Notes: generated by a model not told the origin, from the letters alone. A stretch of DNA of 64,000 bases from GCA-003244245 sp050699955 (GCA_050699955.1 JBOHGD010000001.1:169264-233263), one strand, 5' to 3'; positions 18,530 to 28,186 are shown, counted from the stretch's first letter. Made by a program: numbers and translations.

Positions 18530-18871
18530 ATGGCAAGTGGTAATGCGATCCGCGGTACGCGGGTCGGAGCAGGTCCGATGGGCGAGTCGGAGCGCGGTGA
18601 GTCCGCTCCGCGTCGTCGGGTGTCCTACTGGTGCGCGAACGGACACGAGTCGCAGCCCTCATTCGCGGTGGAGGCTGAGGAGCCCGATGTATGGGACTGC
18701 CCGCGATGTGGCTTCCCGGCCGGACGCAACGAGCAACGGCCACCTGCGGCCCCGCGCAATGAGCCGTACAAGACCCACCTGGCCTACGTGAAGGAGCGCC
18801 GTTCCGACGCCGACGGCGAGGCGATCCTGGCCGAGGCGCTCGCCAAACTGAAGGCGGCCCGCGAGGGCTGA
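18530..18871 (+). CDS. RbpA-like RNA polymerase-binding protein
   Basis: A 113-aa protein of the RbpA family, which in actinobacteria binds RNA polymerase and group I/II sigma factors. N-terminal AIRGTRVGAG matches the RbpA N-terminal tail; the core has a zinc-ribbon pattern YWCANGH then DCPRCG; the C-terminal region YKTHLAYVKERRS resembles the basic linker/sigma-interacting domain (THWDMLLERRS in M. tuberculosis RbpA). The principal RbpA of mycobacteria has lost the cysteines, while this one keeps them. It could be the main RbpA or a paralog; the window cannot tell. GAGG lies six bases before ATG 18530. Confidence 0.82.
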   Translation: MASGNAIRGTRVGAGPMGESERGESAPRRRVSYWCANGHESQPSFAVEAEEPDVWDCPRCGFPAGRNEQRPPAAPRNEPYKTHLAYVKERRSDADGEAILAEALAKLKAAREG

Positions 18872-18998
18872 CGTCGGTCGCCCTTCAAGTACCCGTCACC
18901 GCGGTGTCGCCTGCCTTCAACGACGGCCAACCTGGTCGGCGGACGGTGGGCCGTGCACCGTGAGCAGGCTCTCGGCCCGGCGACGATGAAGGAGTGCC

Positions 18999-20258
18999 GT
19001 GACGATGACTCGGTGGACGCTTCCGACCGACAAGATCCCGTCGGCCTGGTTCAATGTCGCCCCGCATCTGTCGACCCCGCTGCAGCCGCCACTGCATCCG
19101 GCGACCCGGGAACCTGTGCGGCCAGAGGACCTGGCGCCGCTGTTTCCGGCGGCACTCATCGAGCAGGAGATGGCGACGGCACCGTGGATTGACGTGCCGG
19201 GTGAGGTACTTGACATCCTGCGGCTGTGGCGCCCCACACCACTGGTGCGCGCGATCCGTCTGGAGCAGGCGCTGGGCACGCCGGCCCGGATCTACTTCAA
19301 GGACGAATCGGGGTCGCCGGCAGGTAGCCACAAACCGAACACCGCCGTGCCGCAGGCTTTCTACAACGCCCAGGCAGGCGTTCGCAGGCTGACCACCGAG
19401 ACCGGTGCCGGCCAGTGGGGGACCGCGTTGTCGTTCGCGTGCGCCCAGTTCGATATCGAGTGCATGGTGTACATGGTCCGGGCCAGCTTCGAACAGAAGC
19501 CCTACCGGCGCGTGATCATGGAGACCTGGGGTGGCTCGGTGGTGCCCTCGCCGGTCGACGAGCCTGATCACCCGGGCTCCTTGGGTGCTGCGATCTCGGA
19601 CGCGGTTCGGGACTGCGTTTCCCGCGAGGACACCCACTACTCGCTGGGTTCGGTGCTCAACCATGTGCTGCTGCACCAAACGGTGATCGGGCTTGAGGTC
19701 CGGGAGCAGCTCGAACTGGCCGGAGAGCGGCTACCCGATGTGGTGATCGCGCCGTGCGGTGGCGGGTCCAATCTGGGCGGGCTCGCGTTCCCGTTCGTGC
19801 CGGACATCGGAGTACGGCTGCTTGCCGTCGAGCCGCTGTCCTGCCCCACGCTGACCCAGGGCCGGTTCGACTACGACTTCGGCGATACCGCCGGGTTCAC
19901 TCCGCTGCTACCGATGTACACCCTGGGCCACGACTTCGTACCGCCGAGCATCCATGCCGGTGGGCTGCGCTATCACGGGGACAGCCCGCTGATCTCGGCT
20001 CTGGTTCGAGACGGCCGGATGGAGGCGGTGGCCTACTCACAGGGCAAGGTCTTCGATGCGGCTGTGCAGTTCGCTCGTGCCGAGGGAAGGGTGGCTGCTC
20101 CGGAGGCCGCGCACGCGATTCGGGCGGCCATCGACGAAGCGCTCGCGGCCAAAGAAGTCGGCGAGGACAAGGTCATCCTCTTCAACTACTGCGGCCACGG
20201 GTTACTCGACCTGTCCGCCTACGACGCCTACCTGCATGGGCAGATGTCCGACGAGTAG
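18999..20258 (+). CDS. TrpB2-type tryptophan synthase beta-like PLP enzyme
   Basis: A 419-aa PLP-dependent protein of the TrpB-like (TrpB2) branch. The Schiff-base Lys is K112 in AGSHKPNTA; the ammonia/indole channel region TETGAGQWGTALSFAC and the phosphate-binding CGGGSNLGG are present; the C-terminus has NYCGHGLLDLSAYD. No trpA or other trp gene is adjacent, so it is likely a stand-alone indole-salvage or serine-deaminase type enzyme rather than part of the trp operon. Start GTG 18999 (GGAG upstream); ATG 19005 is an alternative. Convergent with pgl. Confidence 0.85.
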   Translation: MTMTRWTLPTDKIPSAWFNVAPHLSTPLQPPLHPATREPVRPEDLAPLFPAALIEQEMATAPWIDVPGEVLDILRLWRPTPLVRAIRLEQALGTPARIYFKDESGSPAGSHKPNTAVPQAFYNAQAGVRRLTTETGAGQWGTALSFACAQFDIECMVYMVRASFEQKPYRRVIMETWGGSVVPSPVDEPDHPGSLGAAISDAVRDCVSREDTHYSLGSVLNHVLLHQTVIGLEVREQLELAGERLPDVVIAPCGGGSNLGGLAFPFVPDIGVRLLAVEPLSCPTLTQGRFDYDFGDTAGFTPLLPMYTLGHDFVPPSIHAGGLRYHGDSPLISALVRDGRMEAVAYSQGKVFDAAVQFARAEGRVAAPEAAHAIRAAIDEALAAKEVGEDKVILFNYCGHGLLDLSAYDAYLHGQMSDE

Positions 20259-20302
20259 TGCCGCGCCACGGGCACGGGGGCGGACATGCGGGTCGAGGAG
20301 GA

Positions 20303-21082
20303 TCAGAGGCGAGGTGGCGCGAAGTCACGAGGGAGCTTGGCGGCGGCTGCGCGATCCAGCATCCACAGGGTGCGGCGACGTCCGGCGACTCCAGCTGCGG
20401 GTACCTGCACCTCACCCGCGCCGCCGAGCGCCATCGCAACCGCCGCGGCCTTCTCCGATCCGCTGACGGTCAACCACACCTCGGCGAAGCACCGGACGGC
20501 CGGGAGGGTCATCGTGATCCGGGTGGGTGGCGGTTTGGGGGCGCCACGCACCGCAACGACCGCGCGTTCGGTCTCGTAGACGGCTGGAGAGGAAGGGAAC
20601 ACCGACAGGACGTGTCCCTCCCCACCGACGCCGAGCAGGCAGATGTCAAAGGATGGCGCAGGTCCGTGGTCCTCGGGGCGCCGCCGGTGCAGGAGCAGCT
20701 CTTCGTAGGCCTGGGCGGCGGCATCCGGATCGTCGCCCCAGGACCCGTTCGACGCTCCCATCGGGTGGACCCGGTCGGGATCGACATTGACGTGGTCGAG
20801 GAGCGCCTCGCGGGCCTGTGTCTCGTTGCGCTCAGGATGACCGGTGGGCAGGAAACGTTCATCACTCCAGTAGAGGTCCAACCGCTGCCAGTCAACCGCC
20901 CCGGAAGCCGGGGTCGCGGCCATCTGACGCAGCACTGCGATCCCGCTACGACCTCCGGTCAGCAGAAGCGACGCAGATCCCGAGGCCGTCTGGATGTCGA
21001 CCAGCCGAGTCACCAGCCGTGCGGCGGTCGCCGCGGCCAGCACGTCCGCGTTGGCGTGTACGACGATGTCGGGGCGGCTCAC
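20303..21082 (-). CDS. pgl: 6-phosphogluconolactonase
   Basis: A 259-aa DevB-type lactonase hydrolysing 6-phosphogluconolactone. Features: LLLTGGRSGIAVL, DLYWSDERFLPTGHPERN and LLGVGGEGHVLSVFP, the last a slightly divergent form of the active-site GxDGHxASLFP. GTG at 21082 overlaps the opcA stop (GTGA); the frame is open further upstream but that is inside opcA. Last gene of the tkt-tal-zwf-opcA-pgl operon. Confidence 0.9.
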   Translation of the reverse strand: MSRPDIVVHANADVLAAATAARLVTRLVDIQTASGSASLLLTGGRSGIAVLRQMAATPASGAVDWQRLDLYWSDERFLPTGHPERNETQAREALLDHVNVDPDRVHPMGASNGSWGDDPDAAAQAYEELLLHRRRPEDHGPAPSFDICLLGVGGEGHVLSVFPSSPAVYETERAVVAVRGAPKPPPTRITMTLPAVRCFAEVWLTVSGSEKAAAVAMALGGAGEVQVPAAGVAGRRRTLWMLDRAAAAKLPRDFAPPRL

Positions 21083-22068
21083 GAGCTGTGCTGCGGTTCG
21101 GCCGATCGGGGTCCGCGCGTCGAGCCCGCGCGACGCTGGGCTACGCCCACCCGGCCCTCGATGTCGACCAGCGCCTCGAGTGCCTCCTGATAGATCTCGT
21201 CCGCATCGAGCCTGCGTAGCTCCTCGGCGAGACACTCCCGCACCGGGCGGCGTTTCAGCGCCACCTTGCGTTCCGGCTGGCCCGGCTGGCAGAGCACCCC
21301 CACCTTCTTCGTGGGCCGGATTAACTCCACGGTGCCCGAGGGTCGCTCAAGTACGGCCGAGTTGACCCCACCGCCCGGGTCCGAAGCGCGGCGTCGCACC
21401 GGAATCCGCAGCCGGGACCGCAGCCAGCCGGCCAGCAGGTCGGTGGACGGGTTGTCCGCGGCGCCGGTGACGGTGGCCGTGTCGACGATCTCGTAGGGCG
21501 GTAGCTCGAGCGCAGCGGCGAGCAGCGCGCGCCACGGAGTGAGCCGGGACCAGGCCAGGTCGGTGTCCCCATCGGTGTAGGAGATGCGGCGGGCCTCGAG
21601 TGCCTTGATCGGATTACGGGCCGCGGCGGAGTCGGTGATCCGGCGTTGAGCCAGCACCCCGATAGGATCCTTCGCGGGTACCGGGGGAGCCACATCCGGC
21701 CACCAGGCGACCACCGGGCAGTCCGGCAGCAGCAGCGGTATCACCACGCTGTCGCCGTGGTCGGCCAGCGGGCCGTAGAGGCGCAGCACGAGCACCTCGG
21801 AGGCGCCTGCGTCACCGCCGACCCGGATCTGCGCGTCCAGCCGGATCGCGGCCCGCTTGGCGCCCTTGGCCACTACCAGCACCCGGCACGGGTGCTCCCG
21901 GCTCGCCTCGTTGGCGGCCTCGATCGACTGCTCCACGTGCTCGCCGTCATCAGTGACGATCACCAAGGTGAGCACCCGGCCCAGGGTCACGGCACCGCCG
22001 CGCTCCCGGATCTCGACCAGCGCGGCGTTGATCTTCGCGGTGGTCGTCGACGGTAGGTCGATAATCAT
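21079..22068 (-). CDS. opcA: OxPP cycle assembly protein OpcA
   Basis: A 329-aa protein needed for full activity of glucose-6-phosphate dehydrogenase in cyanobacteria and actinobacteria; it has no catalytic motif of its own. Recognisable regions: DLPSTTTAKINAAL at the N-terminus, CPVVAWWPDVAP and DLAWSRLTPWRALLAAAL. ATG 22068 has GGAGG six bases upstream; a GTG directly before it is also in frame. Lies between zwf (45 bp upstream) and pgl (overlap), which fits its role. Confidence 0.92.
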   Translation of the reverse strand: MIIDLPSTTTAKINAALVEIRERGGAVTLGRVLTLVIVTDDGEHVEQSIEAANEASREHPCRVLVVAKGAKRAAIRLDAQIRVGGDAGASEVLVLRLYGPLADHGDSVVIPLLLPDCPVVAWWPDVAPPVPAKDPIGVLAQRRITDSAAARNPIKALEARRISYTDGDTDLAWSRLTPWRALLAAALELPPYEIVDTATVTGAADNPSTDLLAGWLRSRLRIPVRRRASDPGGGVNSAVLERPSGTVELIRPTKKVGVLCQPGQPERKVALKRRPVRECLAEELRRLDADEIYQEALEALVDIEGRVGVAQRRAGSTRGPRSAEPQHSS

Positions 22069-22113
22069 CACTGGCCTCCGGCTTGGGTCATGGCAGGTTT
22101 GCGGCGAGGGTGC

Positions 22114-23658
22114 TCACGGCCGCCTCCAGGTCCGCCCGTACCTCGCGATCATCCGGTCCGCGGATGGCGGACCCCAGGTACCCGCAGGGTAGGGCTCGGG
22201 CCTGCCCTGCTTGGCCCAGAACTCGAGCACCGGGTCCAGGATCGCCCAGGACAGCTCCACTTCTTTGCTCACCGGAAACAGCGACGGCTCGCCGAGCAGC
22301 ACGTCCAGCAGCAACCGCTCGTAGGGCTCCGGCGAGGACTCGGTGAAGGATGTCCCGTAACGGAAGTCCATCGTGACGTCACGGACCTCCATCCCGGTGC
22401 CTGGCACCTTCGATCCGAACCGGATGGTCATGCCCTCATCCGGTTGAATCCGGATTACTACCGCATTCTGCCCCAGCTCCTCGGTCATGGTCTGGTCGAA
22501 GGGCAGGTGCGGTGCGCGCTTCATTATCACTGCGATTTCGGTGACCCGCCGCCCGAGCCTCTTTCCAGCGCGCATGAAGACCGGCACCCCTCCCCACCGG
22601 CGAGTGTCCACCTCCAGGGTGATCGCGGCGAAGGTCTCGGTATTGGAGTCCGCATGAAAGCCAGGCTCCTCGAGCAGTCCGACGACCTTCATTCCGCCCT
22701 GCCAGCCCTCGGTGTACTGGCCGCGCGCGGTGGTCTCGTCGAACGGCTCGACGGCTTTGGTCGCGGAAAGCACCTTGATCTTCTCGCCGAGCACCCATTC
22801 GGGCGAGAAGGACACCGGATCCTCCATCGCGGTGAGGGCGAGCAGTTGCATCAGGTGGTTCTGAATCACGTCCCTGGCCGCGCCGATACCGTCGTAATAG
22901 CCGGCCCGGCCGCCGAGGCCGATGTCCTCAGCCATGGTGATCTGCACGTGGTCCACGTAGTGGGTGTTCCAGATCGGTTCGAAGAGCTGGTTGGCGAAGC
23001 GCAGCGCCAGGATGTTCTGGACAGTCTCCTTGCCGAGGTAGTGGTCGATGCGGAACACCGACTCCTCGGGGAACACGGAGTTGACGATCTCGTTGAGCTC
23101 GCGGGCGCTGCGCAGATCGTGCCCGAACGGCTTCTCGATAACCACTCGGCGCCAGTGCTCGCAGTCCTGCTCGGCGAGCCCGGTGCGGGCGAGTTGCTTG
23201 AGCACAACAGGGAACATGTCCGGCGGGATGGACAGGTAGAAGGCGTGGTTCCCGCCGGTGCCACGTTCCCGGTCCAGCTCCTCGACCACCTCGGCGAGGC
23301 GGTCGAAGGCGTCGTCATCGTCGAAGTGGCCGGGTACGAACCGGATTCCCTCGGCCAGCTGATCCCAGACGTCCTGGTGGAACGGGGTACGAGCATGTTC
23401 GCAGACGGCGTCGTGGACCAGCTCACCGAATTCCTCGTTCGCCCAGTTTCGGCGAGCGAACCCGACCAGCGCGAAACCGGGTGGCAGCAGGCCGCGGTTG
23501 GCCAGATCGTAGATCGCCGGCATCAGCTTCTTGCGGGACAGGTCCCCGGTCACCCCGAAGATCACCAGGCCGCAAGGACCCGCGATCCGGGGCAGCCGTT
23601 TGTCTCGGAGGTCCCGCAGTGGGTTCACCCAGTCATTGGGCTGGCAGGGTCTGGTCAT
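22114..23658 (-). CDS. zwf: Glucose-6-phosphate 1-dehydrogenase
   Basis: A 514-aa NADP-dependent enzyme, first step of the oxidative pentose phosphate pathway. NADP loop VIFGVTGDLSRKKLMPA, substrate Lys in VIEKPFGHDL, active site RIDHYLGKETVQNI and the NADP-structural region VFMRAGKRL are all present. Starts at ATG 23658, 52 bp after tal. Partner OpcA is next in the operon. Confidence 0.96.
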   Translation of the reverse strand: MTRPCQPNDWVNPLRDLRDKRLPRIAGPCGLVIFGVTGDLSRKKLMPAIYDLANRGLLPPGFALVGFARRNWANEEFGELVHDAVCEHARTPFHQDVWDQLAEGIRFVPGHFDDDDAFDRLAEVVEELDRERGTGGNHAFYLSIPPDMFPVVLKQLARTGLAEQDCEHWRRVVIEKPFGHDLRSARELNEIVNSVFPEESVFRIDHYLGKETVQNILALRFANQLFEPIWNTHYVDHVQITMAEDIGLGGRAGYYDGIGAARDVIQNHLMQLLALTAMEDPVSFSPEWVLGEKIKVLSATKAVEPFDETTARGQYTEGWQGGMKVVGLLEEPGFHADSNTETFAAITLEVDTRRWGGVPVFMRAGKRLGRRVTEIAVIMKRAPHLPFDQTMTEELGQNAVVIRIQPDEGMTIRFGSKVPGTGMEVRDVTMDFRYGTSFTESSPEPYERLLLDVLLGEPSLFPVSKEVELSWAILDPVLEFWAKQGRPEPYPAGTWGPPSADRMIARYGRTWRRP

Positions 23659-23710
23659 GCACCGATCTCCTGTACCGCGTGCATCACCTGCAGCTTCGGC
23701 ATCGGGCGCC

Positions 23711-24844
23711 TCAGCTCTCCTTCGAAGGTGGCGCAGTAGCCTTCGCGAGCTGGGCGGCGACCGTCTCCCGCAGTGTGACCCAGGATGCCGCGAACTTCTC
23801 CACGCCCTCCCGCTCCAGCACCGCGAACACGTCGTCGAGGTCGACCCCGACCGCGCTCAGCGCGTCGAAGGTGCGTTGTGCCTGCTCCGCCCCACCCGGC
23901 ACCTGATCGCCGAGTACCTGGCCGTGGTCGGCGAAGGCAAGCAGGGTCTTCTCCGGCATCGTGTTGACCACTCCCGGGGCGACCAGTTCGGTGACGTACT
24001 TGGTGTCCGGGTAGGCCGGGTTCTTCACGCCGGTGGAGGCCCACAACGGCCGCTGTGGCCGCGCCCCGGTCTCGGCCAGTGTGGCCCACCGCACGGTCCC
24101 GAACTCGTGCTGGCAGGCCGCGTAGGCGAGCCGGGCGTTGGCCACCGCTGCCTGTCCGCGCAGGGCAAGGGCCTGCGCGGTGCCGATCGCGTCCAGCCGT
24201 TTGTCCACCTCCGTGTCCACCCGGGACACGAAGAACGAGGCGACCGACCCGATCCGGGCCAGGTCGTGCCCGTTGGCCCTGGCCTGCTCCATACCGGTGA
24301 AGAAAGCGTCCATCACCTCGCGGTAGCGCCGCACCGAGAAGATCAGTGTGACGTTGATGCTGACGCCGTCGGCCAGCGCACCGGTAACGGCGGGCAGGCC
24401 CTCCACCGTCGCCGGTATCTTGACCATGAGGTTGGGCCGATCGACCACTTTCCGCAGCTCGCGGGCCTGGTTGAGAGTGGCGTCGGTGCTGTGCGCCAGC
24501 CCGGGCTCGACTTCCAGCGAAACCCGGCCGTCCACCCCATGGGTGGTCTCCCAGGTCCCACGGAACACATCGCACGCCAGCTGCACGTCGGTGACGGTGA
24601 TCTCGCGGACGGCCTCGTCGACCGACGCGCCGCGTTCGGCGAGTTCGCGCACCTGTTCGGCGTAGTCCCCGGCGTGGACGACCGCACTGGCGAAGATCGT
24701 GGGGTTACTGGTGACACCGACCACGTACCGGTCGGTGATGAGCTGGATCAGGTTGCCCGAGCTGATCCGCTGGCGGGACAAGTCGTCCAGCCAGATGGAG
24801 ACTCCTGCCCCGGATAGCGCGGATAGGGGATGGGTACTGCGCAA
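23711..24844 (-). CDS. tal: Transaldolase
   Basis: A 377-aa transaldolase of the long actinobacterial type. Motifs: GVSIWLDDLSR, GVTSNPTIF, the Schiff-base Lys in LMVKIPATVEGLPA, and INVTLIFSVRRY. I prefer TTG 24844 because GGAGGGAGG lies 7 bases upstream and it gives the family-like N-terminus LSGAGVSIW. An ATG at 24871 overlaps the tkt stop (TGATG) and would add nine residues whose codons contain that same Shine-Dalgarno run, so it is less likely. Confidence 0.92.
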   Translation of the reverse strand: MRSTHPLSALSGAGVSIWLDDLSRQRISSGNLIQLITDRYVVGVTSNPTIFASAVVHAGDYAEQVRELAERGASVDEAVREITVTDVQLACDVFRGTWETTHGVDGRVSLEVEPGLAHSTDATLNQARELRKVVDRPNLMVKIPATVEGLPAVTGALADGVSINVTLIFSVRRYREVMDAFFTGMEQARANGHDLARIGSVASFFVSRVDTEVDKRLDAIGTAQALALRGQAAVANARLAYAACQHEFGTVRWATLAETGARPQRPLWASTGVKNPAYPDTKYVTELVAPGVVNTMPEKTLLAFADHGQVLGDQVPGGAEQAQRTFDALSAVGVDLDDVFAVLEREGVEKFAASWVTLRETVAAQLAKATAPPSKES

Positions 24845-24870
24845 CAGGAATCCTCCCTCCTGGAGAGGCA

Positions 24871-26976
24871 TCAGTCCGGGATGCGGGCCAGGCTCTGCCG
24901 GGCCGCGGCAGTGACAGCTTCGCCGGTGAAGCCGAACTCGCGGTAGAGGGTCTTCCAGTCGGCGGACGCACCGAAGTGCTCCAGGGAGACCACCTCACCG
25001 TGATCGCCGACGAAGCGGTACCACGGCATCGCGATACCGGCCTCGACCGCGACCCGGGCCTTCACCGCCGGCGGCAGCACCTGGTCCCGGTAGGCCTGGT
25101 TCTGCTCATCGAACCACTCCATGCACGGCATCGACACCACCCGGCTCGAGATTCCCTCGGCCGCCAGCGTCTCCTGGGCGGCGACCGCGAACTGCACCTC
25201 CGAACCGGTGCCGATCAACAGTACCTGGGGCAGCCCGCCGCCGATGTCGGACGAGTTGTCGGTGAGCACGTAACCGCCGCGAGTGACGCCCTCGGCATCG
25301 GTGCCCTCGAGGACGGGAACACCCTGCCGGGTCAGGGCCAGCCCGGTGGGCCGCGCCCCCTTTTCCAGCAGCGCCTTCCATGCCGCCGCGGTCTCGTTGG
25401 CGTCTGCGGGCCGGACCATGTCCAGCCCCGGGATGGCACGCAGCGCGGCCAAGTGCTCGACCGGCTGATGGGTCGGACCGTCCTCGCCGAGGCCGATCGA
25501 GTCGTGCGTCCAGACGTAGATGACCGGCAGCTTCATCAGGGCTCCCAGCCGGACCGCCGGACGCATGTAATCACTGAAGATCAGGAACGTGCCACCGTAG
25601 GGACGGGTCGGCCCGTGCAGCACGATCCCGTTGAGGATGGCACCCATGGCGTGCTCGCGGACCCCGAAGTGGATCGTGCGGCCGTAGGGCTGCGCGGTCC
25701 ACATCTTGGTGGAGGTCTTTTCAGGCCCGAACGAATCGGCTCCCTTGATGGTGGTGTTGTTGCTCTCACCGAGGTCCGCCGATCCGCCCCACAGCTCCGG
25801 CAGCACCTCGCCGATCGCCGAGAGCACCTCTCCGGACGCCTTGCGGGTCGCCACGCCCTTGGGGTCGGGTTCCCAGGTGGGCAGCTTCTCTGCCCAGCCG
25901 GGAGGCAGTTCCCGGCGCATGAGCCGGTCGAGCAGTGCGGCTCTGGCCGGGTTGGACTCCCGCCACGCCTCGAACCTGCCTTGCCACGTCGCGTGTACGG
26001 CCTGGCCGCGTGCCACCGCGCGGCGGGTGTGCTCCAGGACCTCCGGCTCCACGACGAAGGAGCGCTGCGGGTCGAAGCCCAGCGCCTCCTTCACCGCGGC
26101 CACCTCCTCGGCTCCGAGCGCAGCGCCGTGCGCGGCCCCGGTGTTCATCTTGTTCGGCGCCGGGTACCCGATCACGGTACGCAGCACGATGAGCGAGGGG
26201 CGACCGGTGTCCGCCTTGGCCGCCGTGACCGCGTTCAGGATGCCGGTGACGTCCTCACCGCCCTCGACGGTCTGCACGTGCCAGCCATAGGCCTCGTAGC
26301 GAGCCGCGGTGTGCTCCGACAGCGCGATCTTGGTGTCGTCTTCGATGGAGATCTCGTTGGCGTCGTAGAACACCACGAGATTGCCGAGTTCCTGGGTGCC
26401 GGCCAACGAGGACGCCTCGGAGGTGACGCCTTCCTGGATGTCGCCGTCGGAGGCGATGACGTAGATGTAGTGGTCGAAGGGACTCTCACCCCACGGGGCG
26501 GCGGGATCGAACAGCCCCCGCTCGCGGCGGGCGGCCATGGCCATCCCGACCGAGGCGGCCAGGCCCTGGCCGAGCGGCCCGGTGGTGATCTCCACGCCGG
26601 CGGTGTGCCCGTACTCGGGATGGGCCGGGGTCTTGGAGCCCCAGGTACGCAGCCGTTCGATGTCCTCGAGTTCCAGGCCGAAGCCGGAGAGGAACAGCTG
26701 CAGGTAGAGGGTCAGACTGGAATGTCCGACGGAGAGCACGAACCGGTCCCGCCCGATCCAGTCCGGATCGGTGGGGTCGTACTGCAGCACCCGCTGGAAC
26801 AGTGTGTATGCGAGTGGGGCCAGGCTCATGGCGGTACCCGGGTGGCCGCTGCCGACGCGCTCCACCGCGTCAGCGGCGAGCACGCGGATGGTGTCCACCG
26901 CGCGGGTGTCCACATCGGTCCAGTCATCGGGGGTGTGGGGGGTGGTGAGCTGGGTCAGATCGTCGGTGACGGACAC
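24871..26976 (-). CDS. tkt: Transketolase
   Basis: A 701-aa thiamine-diphosphate enzyme. N-terminal substrate region GSGHPGTAMSLAPLAY, ThDP site SDGDIQEGVTSEA with NLVVFYDAN, pyrimidine domain with VWTHDSIGLGEDGPTHQP and C-terminal region FGASADWKTLYREFG. GTG 26976 follows AGGAGC. First gene of the minus-strand pentose phosphate operon; ctaB is divergent. Length is typical. Confidence 0.96.
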   Translation of the reverse strand: MSVTDDLTQLTTPHTPDDWTDVDTRAVDTIRVLAADAVERVGSGHPGTAMSLAPLAYTLFQRVLQYDPTDPDWIGRDRFVLSVGHSSLTLYLQLFLSGFGLELEDIERLRTWGSKTPAHPEYGHTAGVEITTGPLGQGLAASVGMAMAARRERGLFDPAAPWGESPFDHYIYVIASDGDIQEGVTSEASSLAGTQELGNLVVFYDANEISIEDDTKIALSEHTAARYEAYGWHVQTVEGGEDVTGILNAVTAAKADTGRPSLIVLRTVIGYPAPNKMNTGAAHGAALGAEEVAAVKEALGFDPQRSFVVEPEVLEHTRRAVARGQAVHATWQGRFEAWRESNPARAALLDRLMRRELPPGWAEKLPTWEPDPKGVATRKASGEVLSAIGEVLPELWGGSADLGESNNTTIKGADSFGPEKTSTKMWTAQPYGRTIHFGVREHAMGAILNGIVLHGPTRPYGGTFLIFSDYMRPAVRLGALMKLPVIYVWTHDSIGLGEDGPTHQPVEHLAALRAIPGLDMVRPADANETAAAWKALLEKGARPTGLALTRQGVPVLEGTDAEGVTRGGYVLTDNSSDIGGGLPQVLLIGTGSEVQFAVAAQETLAAEGISSRVVSMPCMEWFDEQNQAYRDQVLPPAVKARVAVEAGIAMPWYRFVGDHGEVVSLEHFGASADWKTLYREFGFTGEAVTAAARQSLARIPD

Positions 26977-27253
26977 GCTCGTGCTCCTGATCTGTGGCTC
27001 GGTTCGGCGGCCGTGGCGAGGGGTCGGCTACTCGGGCTGGTTCCTCAGACCCACCCTAGCGAGACGGTGCCTGCTGTGATCTCCCCCGCCCGAGCGGCCC
27101 CGAGGGGGGAATGTGCATGCCCCGCAGCTACTATCTGACTGCGCAGTACCCGTCCGGACGTGCATTCACGCCTGCGCTGTGCGGTCCGGATCCGGCGATC
27201 AGGTGAGGACGAGGAGCCATGGTGAGCGCATCGCTCCAACCCCTGGGAACGCG
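26977..27253. promoter_or_regulatory. Divergent control region between tkt and ctaB
   Basis: 277 bp without a supported gene. On the minus strand TAGGGT (27058-27053) fits a TANNNT -10 for tkt, without a convincing -35. On the plus strand TACTAT (27129-27134) could serve ctaB, again without a clear -35. A run of C then G (CCCCCGCC..GAGGGGGGA, about 27083-27110) can form a hairpin. No known operator was recognised. Confidence 0.35.
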
Positions 27254-28186
27254 GTGAGCAGCACCGTCCAGTCTCCGATCGCGTCGCGTATCCGGCACCG
27301 CACCGGCGTGCTGCGCGCGTACCTGGCGTTGACCAAGCCGCGGGTGATCGAGCTGCTGTTGGTCACCACCATCCCGGCGATGCTGCTTGCTGCCCGCGGT
27401 GTGCCGTCACCGTGGCTGGTGCTCGCCACCTTGCTGGGTGGCACCCTGGCTGCGGGCAGTGCGAACGCGCTGAACTGCGTCGCCGATGCCGACATCGACG
27501 CGGAGATGAAGCGGACCCGGGCCCGGCCGTTGGTCACTCAGGAAGTACCGGTCCGGCACGCTCTGGTTTTCGCAATCATGTTGGGGATCGCCGCATTCGG
27601 CTGGTTATGGGCCACCACGAACCTGCTCTCGGCGTTGCTGGCGGTGGCGACCATCCTGTTCTACGTCTTCGTCTACACGCTGCTGCTCAAGCGGCGTACC
27701 GCGCAGAACATCATCTGGGGCGGCGCCGCGGGATGTATGCCGGTGGTGATCGGCTGGTCCGCGGTGACCGGCACGGTGAGCTGGCCTGCGCTGGTGATGT
27801 TCGGTGTGATCTTCTTCTGGACACCGCCGCATACCTGGGCGCTGGCGATGAAGTTCCGCGAGGACTACCAGCGGGTCGGCGTGCCGATGCTGCCCGCGGT
27901 GGCCTCTTCGGTGTACGTCGCCCGCCAGATCGTGGTGTTCAGCTGGTTGATGGTGCTCTGGAGTCTGTTGCTGGTGCCGGCCACGAGCTGGGTTTATGCC
28001 GTTGTGGCGGTGCTCGCCGGGGGTTGGTTCATCGTGATTGCGCACCGGTTGCACGCCGGTGTCCGCCGTGGTGTGCAGAGCAACCCGATGCGCCTGTTCC
28101 ACCTGTCCAACACCTATCTGTCAGTGCTCTTCGTGGCGATCGCGGTCGACTCGGTGCTGGGCTGGACCCCGCTGGGCTGGCCGTGA
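27254..28186 (+). CDS. ctaB: Protoheme IX farnesyltransferase (heme O synthase)
   Basis: A 310-aa polytopic membrane enzyme of the UbiA family that adds a farnesyl chain to heme B for cytochrome aa3 oxidase. The first Asp motif is NCVADADIDAEMKRTRARPL; WTPPHTWALAMKF and DYQRVGVPMLP belong to the second loop. About eight or nine membrane helices are visible. GTG 27254 gives a short cytoplasmic leader before LTKPRVIELLLV; no strong ribosome site is seen. The frame is open upstream to 27113 but that part is not family-like. Confidence 0.93.
   Translation: MSSTVQSPIASRIRHRTGVLRAYLALTKPRVIELLLVTTIPAMLLAARGVPSPWLVLATLLGGTLAAGSANALNCVADADIDAEMKRTRARPLVTQEVPVRHALVFAIMLGIAAFGWLWATTNLLSALLAVATILFYVFVYTLLLKRRTAQNIIWGGAAGCMPVVIGWSAVTGTVSWPALVMFGVIFFWTPPHTWALAMKFREDYQRVGVPMLPAVASSVYVARQIVVFSWLMVLWSLLLVPATSWVYAVVAVLAGGWFIVIAHRLHAGVRRGVQSNPMRLFHLSNTYLSVLFVAIAVDSVLGWTPLGWP

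Noticed and set aside
23531..24817. Long open frame on the plus strand opposite tal and zwf (428 codons)
   Set aside because: It is an antisense shadow of GC-rich coding DNA; the protein is Arg/Gly/Pro-rich without family motifs, while the minus strand encodes clear transaldolase. The same holds for many long frames opposite other genes.
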